Below are positions 43,067-48,944 of a stretch of DNA of 48,944 nucleotides, piece by piece. Position 1 is the stretch's first letter, and each line of letters begins with the position of its first letter. Origin of the DNA: Formosa sp. (GTDB lineage: Bacteria > Bacteroidota > Bacteroidia > Flavobacteriales > Flavobacteriaceae). The position numbers and the translations under genes are program-made. The stretch is from the NCBI GenBank assembly GCA_018673215.1, contig JABHDE010000049.1:1-48944 (forward strand). Reading direction: 5' to 3'. Under the pieces are notes generated by a model that saw only the letters and a program-made list of their open reading frames with translations, was not told the DNA's origin and made no database searches.

Positions 43067-43867
43067 ATGAGTTTTTTAGAGAGTATTGGTTTTTTTGGAG
43101 CCTTATTAACGGGCATCGTAATTGGACTTTTTGGAGGTGGAGGCTCCATTCTAGCCGTACCGATATTTGTCTATCTATTTAAGTTAAACCCTGTCATCGC
43201 AACTAGTTATTCCATGTTTGTGGTTGGAGTGTCTGCAGCTATTGGAACTCTTGTAAATATAAAGAAGAAGTTAATTGAATACAAAACTGCTCTAATATTT
43301 ACACTCCCTGCATTGATTTCTGTATCCCTCACACGCCGATTTTTAATTCCAAACATCCCAGAAACTCTTTTGTCTTTTAAGTATTTTGACATCACTAAAG
43401 AGATGGGGTTGATGCTATTTTTTAGTGTCATAATTATAGTGTCCTCTGTACTTTTGGTGAAGAAACCTAGTTCTGGAGTTTTTGTAAAAAGAAACACTAA
43501 AAAAAATATTGGTTTATTGATTTTTATAGGACTTGGAGTCGGAGTTTTAACAGGACTTATAGGGGCAGGAGGAGGTTTTATTATTGTGCCTGCGTTGGTT
43601 TTGTTTGCAAGATTAAATATCAAACAAGCTGTTGCCACTTCTTTAATTATTATCTCCTTTAATTCGCTCATTGGGTTTGGATCCGATATGTCTCTACTTG
43701 TCATAAAATGGGATTTCTTATTTCTCTTTACAGTTCTTTCAGCTGTAGGGATTTTTGTAGGGACATATATTTCTAGTTTTGTGCGTGAATCAGCACTGAA
43801 GTCCAATTTTTCACGTTTTATGTTTTTTATGGCTGCGGTTATTATTTTTAAAGAATTATCTTCTTAA
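43067..43867 (+). CDS. Sulfite exporter TauE/SafE family permease
   Basis: A 266-residue inner-membrane protein with about eight helices. Two half-repeats are visible: GIVIGLFGGGGSILAVPIFVYLF with PVIATSYSMFVVG, and GVGVLTGLIGAGGGFIIVPALVLF with KQAVATSLIIISFNS. These are the marks of TauE/SafE (sulfite exporter, DUF81) proteins, which move small organosulfur or carboxylate anions. It starts 5 nt after the FAD/Fe-S oxidoreductase gene, so it may carry that enzyme's substrate or product; this is inference from context. Confidence 0.9.
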   Translation: MSFLESIGFFGALLTGIVIGLFGGGGSILAVPIFVYLFKLNPVIATSYSMFVVGVSAAIGTLVNIKKKLIEYKTALIFTLPALISVSLTRRFLIPNIPETLLSFKYFDITKEMGLMLFFSVIIIVSSVLLVKKPSSGVFVKRNTKKNIGLLIFIGLGVGVLTGLIGAGGGFIIVPALVLFARLNIKQAVATSLIIISFNSLIGFGSDMSLLVIKWDFLFLFTVLSAVGIFVGTYISSFVRESALKSNFSRFMFFMAAVIIFKELSS

Positions 43868-43916
43868 ATTGTAACATATTTACCTGTATAGCGTCTAATA
43901 CATAAACCTATTTACT

Positions 43917-44252
43917 ATGAAACAAGACAATCAAACTATCGTATTGATGCACCTTTCCCAATTAGCAACTCCTATAATTGCATTTGGTAGTATATTAATC
44001 CCCCTGATTATGTGGTTTACTCAAAAAGAAAAAATTAAAGACTTAGATGCACATGGAAAAATGATTCTAAATTTTCAGTTTAGTCTCTTAATTTATAGTT
44101 TTGTATGTATTCCCTTGATTTTTGTAGGCGTGGGCATTTTAGGACTTTTAGTGATTTTAATAGTGTCAATTGTGTACCCTATTAAAAATGCTATTCTAGC
44201 CAGTAATCTACAGGCTCCTGAATACCCTTTGTGTATCCATTTTTTAAAATAA
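43917..44252 (+). CDS. DUF4870 domain membrane protein
   Basis: A 111-residue protein with three hydrophobic segments. The family pattern is clear: MHLSQLATPIIAFGSILIPLIMW, then KDLDAHGKMILNFQFS, then an SIVYPIKNAILASN end. DUF4870 (Tic20-like) proteins are widespread and of unknown function. It follows the TauE/SafE gene by 49 bp on the same strand and may be separate. Confidence 0.9.
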   Translation: MKQDNQTIVLMHLSQLATPIIAFGSILIPLIMWFTQKEKIKDLDAHGKMILNFQFSLLIYSFVCIPLIFVGVGILGLLVILIVSIVYPIKNAILASNLQAPEYPLCIHFLK

Positions 44253-44319
44253 TATTGCACTCTGTTGAATCTCATTATCATTAAATGAATAAGCAGCGAT
44301 GTTGTTTCAATTTTTTAAT

Positions 44320-44327
44320 TACCTTTG
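44320..44327 (+). promoter_or_regulatory. Candidate -7 box for pyrR-pyrB-rnz
   Basis: TACCTTTG, exact TAnnTTTG match, 23 nt before the ATG at 44351. TTG at 44302-44304 is a possible -33 but the spacing (15 nt) is short. The leader of about 17 nt leaves no room for a PyrR attenuator. Confidence 0.45.
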
Positions 44328-44350
44328 TACCTCGAATACGTTGAACAACT

Positions 44351-44890
44351 ATGAGTCCAAAAGTTTTACTTAACAACAAGGAAGTAAACATCATTCTACA
44401 TCGATTGGCTTGTCAACTCATTGAAAAACATACCGACTTTTCTAATACTGTTTTAATAGGCTTACAGCCAAGAGGCATCTATTTAGCACAGCGTATAAAG
44501 GTTCTTTTACAGGAAAAATATAACCTTCCTAACGTGCAACTAGGATTGTTAGATATCACTTTTTACAGAGATGATTTTAGACGTTCAGATAAAGTTCTCC
44601 AAGCAAACTCTACTGAAATTGATTTTTTGATTGAAGACAAACGTGTTGTTTTTATTGATGATGTGTTGTATACTGGGAGGAGTATTAGAGCTGCTTTGAC
44701 CGCCATCCAATCTTTTGGCCGTCCTAGTGAGATTGAATTATTAACCCTAATAGACAGACGTTTTAGTAGGCATTTACCTATTCAGCCAGATTATAGAGGG
44801 CGACAAGTAGATGCTATTAATGACGAAAAAGTACTAGTAAACTGGAAAGAAACGAGCAGTGAAGATGCCGTTTATTTGATAAAAAATTAA
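44351..44890 (+). CDS. pyrR: PyrR: pyrimidine operon regulator / uracil phosphoribosyltransferase
   Basis: A 179-residue type I phosphoribosyltransferase. The PRPP loop is VVFIDDVLYTGRSIRAAL (about 97-115), as in PyrR. Other PyrR marks are LIGLQPRGIYLAQRI near the N-terminus, LGLLDITFYRDD and the LLTLIDR segment. In Firmicutes PyrR binds pyr mRNA and has UPRTase activity. The gene lies 3 nt before pyrB, so regulation of this operon is plausible, but the leader is too short for an attenuator. The N-terminal KVLLNNKEVNIILHRLACQL fits the family. Confidence 0.95.
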   Translation: MSPKVLLNNKEVNIILHRLACQLIEKHTDFSNTVLIGLQPRGIYLAQRIKVLLQEKYNLPNVQLGLLDITFYRDDFRRSDKVLQANSTEIDFLIEDKRVVFIDDVLYTGRSIRAALTAIQSFGRPSEIELLTLIDRRFSRHLPIQPDYRGRQVDAINDEKVLVNWKETSSEDAVYLIKN

Positions 44891-44893
44891 ACT

Positions 44894-45823
44894 ATGAGCG
44901 AACTGAGTGTGGATCATTTATTAGGAATTAAATATCTCAACAATGATGATATTAACCTTATTTTTGACACTGCCGATCATTTCAAGAAAGTGATCAATCG
45001 TCCCATAAAAAAAGTTCCCTCCCTAAGAGATATAACTATTGCAAACTTATTTTTTGAAAATTCAACCCGAACAAAACTTTCTTTTGAACTGGCTCAAAAA
45101 CGGCTTTCTGCAGATGTTATTAATTTCTCTTCTGGACAATCGTCTGTGAGTAAAGGAGAGACTCTCGTTGATACTGTTAACAACATCCTTTCTATGAAAG
45201 TAGACATGGTGGTCATGCGACATCCAAATCCTGGTGCAGCAACTTTTTTATCCAAACATATAGACGCACGAATCATCAATGCCGGCGATGGGGCACATGA
45301 ACATCCCACACAAGCTCTTTTAGATAGTTATTCGATTCGAGAAAAATATGGCGAAGTGAAAGGAAAAAAAATAGTCATTATTGGTGATATTTTACATAGC
45401 AGGGTAGCGCTATCAAATATTTTTGCCCTACAACTACAAGGCGCTGAAGTCATGGTTTGTGGGCCAAAAACACTGATTCCAAAACACATTCATAAACTGG
45501 GTGTCAAAGTTGAGGCTAACTTGCATAAAGCTCTTAATTGGTGTGACATAGCCAATATGTTGCGAGTTCAAAATGAACGCATGGAAATCAGCTATTTTCC
45601 TACTACAAGAGAATATACACAACAGTACGGAGTTACTAAAGATTTGTTAGAATCTTTAGATAAAGAAATTACAATCATGCATCCAGGTCCAATTAATAGA
45701 GGGGTCGAAATAACGAGTGAAGTGGCCGATTCTGGACAAGCAATTATTCTGAATCAAGTTGAAAACGGAGTAGCCATTCGAATGGCAGTGATGTATCTTT
45801 TAGCTTCAAAAATAAAACAGTAG
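44894..45823 (+). CDS. pyrB: Aspartate carbamoyltransferase catalytic subunit
   Basis: A 309-residue enzyme forming carbamoyl-aspartate from carbamoyl phosphate and aspartate, the committed step of UMP synthesis. The carbamoyl phosphate loop is FFENSTRTKLSFELA, followed by SSVSKGETLVDTVNNI, HPTQALLDSYSIRE and HPGPINRGVEI. It has the B. subtilis-like length and no pyrI neighbour, so it is probably an unregulated trimer. It follows pyrR by 3 nt and precedes a small STAS-like gene by 1 nt. Confidence 0.97.
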   Translation: MSELSVDHLLGIKYLNNDDINLIFDTADHFKKVINRPIKKVPSLRDITIANLFFENSTRTKLSFELAQKRLSADVINFSSGQSSVSKGETLVDTVNNILSMKVDMVVMRHPNPGAATFLSKHIDARIINAGDGAHEHPTQALLDSYSIREKYGEVKGKKIVIIGDILHSRVALSNIFALQLQGAEVMVCGPKTLIPKHIHKLGVKVEANLHKALNWCDIANMLRVQNERMEISYFPTTREYTQQYGVTKDLLESLDKEITIMHPGPINRGVEITSEVADSGQAIILNQVENGVAIRMAVMYLLASKIKQ

Positions 45824-45824
45824 T

Positions 45825-46148
45825 ATGATTATAGAACAGCAAAATTCAACCGCAGTAATCTCGCAAGATAAGACAAGTATTTCCGAGTTTATAAAAAAGT
45901 TTTCTGTTCTCCATGAACGTTTTAAAGAGAATGATGTTATTTTACATCTTAAGGATCCTTCAAAATTTTCATTTGACTTATTAATATCTATATCCAAAAC
46001 TCACCGACAATCAAATTATTCTTTGGTTGTGGTCTGTCCTCAGCTAAATCAAGATGATTTTGAAGATGACCTTATAGTAGTTCCAACACTTCAAGAAGCT
46101 CATGATTATATAGAAATGGAACTCATTCAGCGAGATTTAGGATTTTAA
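45825..46148 (+). CDS. Small STAS-like protein upstream of rnz
   Basis: A 107-residue soluble protein. The N-terminus IIEQQNSTAVISQDKTSISEFIKKF and the end VVPTLQEAHDYIEMELIQRDLGF resemble the outer strands and C-terminal helix of STAS (anti-sigma antagonist-like) domains. The central strands ILHLKD and YSLVVVCP also fit. The phosphorylatable Ser/Thr after the central Asp of SpoIIAA-type proteins is not evident. Databases sometimes label it ribonuclease Z from its neighbour, but it has no metallo-hydrolase motif. The start is 1 nt after the pyrB stop, and rnz follows 11 nt later. Confidence 0.75.
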   Translation: MIIEQQNSTAVISQDKTSISEFIKKFSVLHERFKENDVILHLKDPSKFSFDLLISISKTHRQSNYSLVVVCPQLNQDDFEDDLIVVPTLQEAHDYIEMELIQRDLGF

Positions 46149-46159
46149 ACTCATTACTT

Positions 46160-47065
46160 TTGAAACTTTCAATCCTCGGTTGCTACAGTGCAACTCCCCG
46201 TATTATTGCTCATACCACCTCTCAAGTATTAGAAACTAGAGGGCATTTGTTTTTGATTGATTGTGGCGAAGGAACTCAGGTTGAATTGAGACGTCATAAA
46301 ATCAAATTCAACCAGATTAAACATATCTTTATTTCTCATTTACATGGTGACCATTATTTTGGATTGGTAGGCTTAATATCTACTTTTCGGTTACTAACAC
46401 GTGAAACAGATTTACATATTTATGGACCTAAAGGTTTGAAAGAATTGATTACACTTCAAATGAAACTCGCAGATTCATGGACGAATTTTAAATTGATCTT
46501 TCATGAATTATCTTCAAAAACTTCTGAATTAATTTTTGAAGATGAAAAAGTAGTGGTACATACCATTCCTTTAGATCATAGAATCTATACCAATGGCTTT
46601 TTGTTTCAAGAAAAACCATTTGAACGTAAATTAAATATTGACAAAGCTGAGGCTTTAAACATTGATAGAGCTTATTTCAGAAAGCTCAAACAAGGCGACG
46701 ATGTGGTTAATGAAAAAGGAACTCTTATCCCTAATGAAGAAGTTACTTTTGACGGTCATCAACCTAAGAGTTATGCCTTTTGTAGCGACACTGCCTATAA
46801 AGAGGACATCATTCCCATTATCAAAGATGTCGATCTGTTGTACCACGAATCTACGTTTATGGATGCTCATGAGCATTTATGCATCAAAACAAAGCATTCT
46901 ACCGCTAAACAGGCTGCCACCATTGCGTTAAAAGCCAATGTAAAACAATTAGTTTTAGGTCATTATTCAACGCGATATGGAGATTTGGAAGGATTTAAGG
47001 CTGAAGCTGAAACCATTTTTAAAGATGTCTTACTCGCTGATGATGGGAAAGTGATTAATTTTTAG
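46160..47065 (+). CDS. rnz: Ribonuclease Z (tRNase Z)
   Basis: A 301-residue metallo-beta-lactamase-fold endonuclease that trims tRNA 3' ends. The HxHxDH motif is His60, His62, Asp64 and His65 in FISHLHGDHYFGL. Further ligands are in FCSDTAY, HESTF and LGHYSTRYG. The N-terminal CYSATPRIIAHTTSQVLETRG is the tRNase Z signature. The start is TTG at 46160, since MKLSILGCYSATPR is conserved and no ATG is available. Its stop overlaps the stop of the convergent TIGR02757 gene. Confidence 0.95.
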   Translation: MKLSILGCYSATPRIIAHTTSQVLETRGHLFLIDCGEGTQVELRRHKIKFNQIKHIFISHLHGDHYFGLVGLISTFRLLTRETDLHIYGPKGLKELITLQMKLADSWTNFKLIFHELSSKTSELIFEDEKVVVHTIPLDHRIYTNGFLFQEKPFERKLNIDKAEALNIDRAYFRKLKQGDDVVNEKGTLIPNEEVTFDGHQPKSYAFCSDTAYKEDIIPIIKDVDLLYHESTFMDAHEHLCIKTKHSTAKQAATIALKANVKQLVLGHYSTRYGDLEGFKAEAETIFKDVLLADDGKVINF

Positions 47066-47835
47066 AATTTTTCAAACACTCCCAGGCCAAATAAGGCAAA
47101 ATCATATTTAACAGGGTCTATAGGATCTAGTTTCCTTAAAGATATATCTAACTCCGCCAATGCTTTGGCATCATTTTGAGAACGTTTAAGTAACCCTAAT
47201 TTTCGGGCTACATTTCCAGAATGTACATCCAAAGGGCAGGAGAGTTGGGAAGGAGAAAGCAGTGTCCATAATCCAAAATCAACTTTAGTATCGTTTGGCC
47301 GTACCATCCATCTTAGAAACATATTAATTCGTTTTGCAGCCGAATTTTTTAAGGGATCACTGATGTGTTTTTGGGTACGTTTTAGGTGATCAATTTCAAA
47401 AAAATGTTGTTTCAATCTATGAATTGATTGTTGTAAACGATCTGAATTTGAATGAGGATTAAAAACACCTTCTAAGCCGTGGTACTTTGTATAAATATGC
47501 TTTAAACTCTTTATAAATTGAATACAATCTAACCCATTAAAAGTACGATGTACAAAGGGTTTTAGAACTTCTAAATCACTTTCTTGATGTTGCATTACAA
47601 ATTCGTAAGGGGAATCATCCATTAAATGCATCAAGCGGATGGCGTTGTTGATGATGCTTTTACGATTGCCCCAAGCAATAGTGGCGGTGAGAAATCCTGA
47701 AATTTCAATATCTTCCTTTGATGAAAAACGATGTGGGATTTGAAGAGGATCTGAGTCAATAAATTCAGGGGTGTTATACTGAACAACTTTAGCATCCAGA
47801 AAATCTTTGAGTTCAGAAAAATTTAATTTTGACAC
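47062..47835 (-). CDS. TIGR02757 family protein
   Basis: A 257-residue helical protein of the TIGR02757 (DUF2400) family, widespread and of unknown function. Visible marks are SGFLTATIAWGNRKSIINNA, HRTFNGLDCIQFIKSL, RINMFLRWMVRPNDTKVDFGLW, CPLDVHSGNVARKLGLL, and a DPIDPVKYDFALFGLGV end. The pattern of a helical fold with RWMVR and DVHxGxVAR recalls the HhH-GPD superfamily, but a catalytic role is not shown. The start is GTG, 1 nt past the stop of the ABC ATPase gene, implying translational coupling. Confidence 0.92.
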   Translation of the reverse strand: MSKLNFSELKDFLDAKVVQYNTPEFIDSDPLQIPHRFSSKEDIEISGFLTATIAWGNRKSIINNAIRLMHLMDDSPYEFVMQHQESDLEVLKPFVHRTFNGLDCIQFIKSLKHIYTKYHGLEGVFNPHSNSDRLQQSIHRLKQHFFEIDHLKRTQKHISDPLKNSAAKRINMFLRWMVRPNDTKVDFGLWTLLSPSQLSCPLDVHSGNVARKLGLLKRSQNDAKALAELDISLRKLDPIDPVKYDFALFGLGVFEKF

Positions 47836-47836
47836 T

Positions 47837-48502
47837 CTAATTTGTTTTTACAAGTCCGTCACTCATAGTGATTTTTCGATCTGCCATATCAGCTAATTCG
47901 TTGTTGTGAGTAACGATGACAAATGTTTGACCAAATCGATCTCTTAATTTAAAAAATAATTTATGGAGTAGCTCTGCAGATTCACTGTCTAAATTACCAG
48001 ATGGTTCATCAGCAAAAATAACTGCAGGACTGTTGATTAATGCTCGTGCCACGGCGACGCGTTGTTGTTCGCCTCCAGATAATTCGTTTGGTTTATGATT
48101 ACTTCGGTGCTCTAATCCTAAAAATTGTAATAACTCTAGTGCCTTTGATTCAGCTTCTTTCTGTGATGTCCCTTTTATAAAAGCAGGGATACAGACATTT
48201 TCAAGTGCAGTAAATTCTGGTAGTAGCTGGTGAAATTGAAAAATAAATCCCAACTGCTCATTTCTAAATTTCGCCAAAGCATTATCAGAGAGTGAAGTAA
48301 CTTCAATACCATTAATTTGCAGTTGGCTTTCTGGGTTTTCAGAGTAAAAATCTAAAGTCCCTAAAATTTGTAGTAGAGTTGTTTTCCCAGCTCCAGAAGC
48401 CCCAACGATTGAAACAATTTCTCCTTTATCAATAGTTAGGTCAACTCCTTTTAATACATGAAGTTCATCGTAATATTTATGTATATTCTTAGCAAGAATC
48501 AT
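47837..48502 (-). CDS. ABC transporter ATP-binding protein, LolD/MacB type
   Basis: A 221-residue ATPase. Walker [10 protein letters not shown] is at about 34-42, the Q-loop [17 protein letters not shown], signature [15 protein letters not shown], Walker [13 protein letters not shown], and switch VTHNN are intact. The [13 protein letters not shown] segment and short length place it with LolD/MacB/FtsE-like ATPases, which drive lipoprotein release or mechanotransmission. No permease is next to it in the window; it may pair with a gene elsewhere. The start is an ATG at 48502. Confidence 0.93.
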   Translation of the reverse strand: MILAKNIHKYYDELHVLKGVDLTIDKGEIVSIVGASGAGKTTLLQILGTLDFYSENPESQLQINGIEVTSLSDNALAKFRNEQLGFIFQFHQLLPEFTALENVCIPAFIKGTSQKEAESKALELLQFLGLEHRSNHKPNELSGGEQQRVAVARALINSPAVIFADEPSGNLDSESAELLHKLFFKLRDRFGQTFVIVTHNNELADMADRKITMSDGLVKTN

Positions 48503-48568
48503 AATGTGAAATTAAGTTTTATAGTTTTTATGTGCAACGTTTCAGGCTAATTTTAATTAATTGTTTCC

Positions 48569-48576
48569 TAACTTTG
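48569..48576 (+). promoter_or_regulatory. Candidate -7 box for msrA
   Basis: TAACTTTG, exact TAnnTTTG match, 18 nt before the msrA ATG. A second match, TAATTTTG (48585-48592), is too close to the ATG to serve. Confidence 0.4.
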
Positions 48577-48594
48577 AATTTTAATAATTTTGAT

Positions 48595-48944
48595 ATGAAG
48601 CGAGCTATTTTTGCTGGAGGTTGTTTTTGGTGTACTGAAGCCGTATTTAAACGACTAAAAGGAGTTGAAAATGTTAAATCTGGATACTCAGGTGGGTTTA
48701 TTAAAAACCCAGCGTATCGTGAAGTCTGCCAAGGAAGAACAGGACACACAGAAGGCATTCGCTTTGATTATGACGAAACGTTGATTTCCTATACAGATTT
48801 GTTAGAAGTATTTTTTGCAACTCATGACCCCACTACACTCAATCGTCAAGCGAATGATGTAGGTACTCAATATCGGTCCGCTATTTTCTATATAGATGAT
48901 GAACAATTTGAAACCGCTAAACAATATATTAAATCTCTCGAAGA
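48595..48944 (+). CDS. msrA: Peptide-methionine (S)-S-oxide reductase MsrA, 5' part
   Basis: The first 116 codons and two bases of msrA; the gene runs past the right edge. The active-site motif GGCFWCTEAVF gives the catalytic Cys10, followed by GYSGGFIKNPAYREVCQGRTGHTEGI (family block with Tyr, Glu/Gly, His), then THDPTTLNRQANDVGTQYRS. MsrA repairs oxidised methionine with thioredoxin. The start ATG at 48595 is close to the active site, with no signal peptide, so the enzyme is cytosolic. The right edge lacks the recycling Cys region, so the class of thiol recycling cannot be seen. Confidence 0.93.
   Translation, partial: MKRAIFAGGCFWCTEAVFKRLKGVENVKSGYSGGFIKNPAYREVCQGRTGHTEGIRFDYDETLISYTDLLEVFFATHDPTTLNRQANDVGTQYRSAIFYIDDEQFETAKQYIKSLE

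Noticed and set aside
43207-43806. Open frame of 199 codons on the minus strand
   Set aside because: It is the exact antisense of the TauE/SafE gene, and its translation has no recognisable domain; low-complexity antisense of a membrane protein explains it.
48528-48758. Minus-strand open frame at the right edge
   Set aside because: The plus strand here clearly encodes MsrA (GCFWCTEAVF), so the minus-strand frame is a shadow.
1-48944. Mobile elements, CRISPR arrays, tRNA and rRNA genes
   Set aside because: No transposase, integrase, phage gene, regularly spaced repeat or tRNA-like cloverleaf was found on reading; intergenic gaps are short and explained.

Overview
The window reads as a chromosomal segment from a marine-type member of the Flavobacteriaceae (Bacteroidota). 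The evidence is AT-rich DNA, promoter-like TAnnTTTG boxes instead of sigma70 boxes, few Shine-Dalgarno sequences, a porQ gene (type IX secretion) beside cmk, fused E1 alpha/beta 2-oxoacid dehydrogenase, several lineage-typical small unknown genes, and lipoprotein/TlpA-like exports. It is gene-dense: no gene-free stretch exceeds 300 bases. I see no rRNA, tRNA, CRISPR array, insertion sequence or prophage.

Layout. 1-8.1 kb (+): the 3' end of an M48 peptidase gene, an Atg22-like MFS transporter, lon, porQ-cmk and rpsA, closed by a strong terminator. 8.2-16.6 kb (-): a peroxiredoxin-thioredoxin-small protein operon, an NhaC-type antiporter, the fused E1 dehydrogenase, and an M1-peptidase-like membrane protein that has lost its zinc ligands. 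16.6-23.1 kb (-): uvrD-like helicase, Sua5/YrdC, uvrA and a LOG-family gene, running on into the M1-like gene as one close-packed array. 23.3-32.2 kb, mixed strands: a small membrane-anchored unknown with recG, acpH-like, glmM, an LpxL-like acyltransferase, rhomboid, a TlpA-like lipoprotein and mnmE. A small lipoprotein gene after mnmE carries an in-frame stop just after its lipobox.

32.6-39.3 kb: a phenylalanine/tyrosine catabolic operon (-; hmgA, hppD, aromatic amino acid hydroxylase, fahA, flavin reductase-like) divergent from an Lrp/AsnC regulator (+). The shared intergenic region holds a spaced 8-bp inverted repeat around the predicted hmgA promoter. The pathway runs Phe to Tyr, then 4-hydroxyphenylpyruvate, homogentisate, maleylacetoacetate and fumarylacetoacetate, ending in fumarate and acetoacetate. 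The aminotransferase, maleylacetoacetate isomerase and pterin recycling enzyme are not in the window.

39.3-48.9 kb: a secreted unknown, a large FAD/Fe-S oxidoreductase with a TauE/SafE permease and a DUF4870 protein, pyrR-pyrB-(STAS-like)-rnz, then TIGR02757 and a LolD-like ABC ATPase on the minus strand, and the 5' end of msrA at the right edge.

Most of the window is housekeeping. I do not see a clear new multi-gene system. The best leads are the zinc-less M1-like/beta-barrel protein, the C-terminal extension on the aromatic amino acid hydroxylase, the nonsense-interrupted lipoprotein, the Lrp/hmgA control region, the rpsA leader, and the unknown small proteins tied to the peroxiredoxin and rnz operons.
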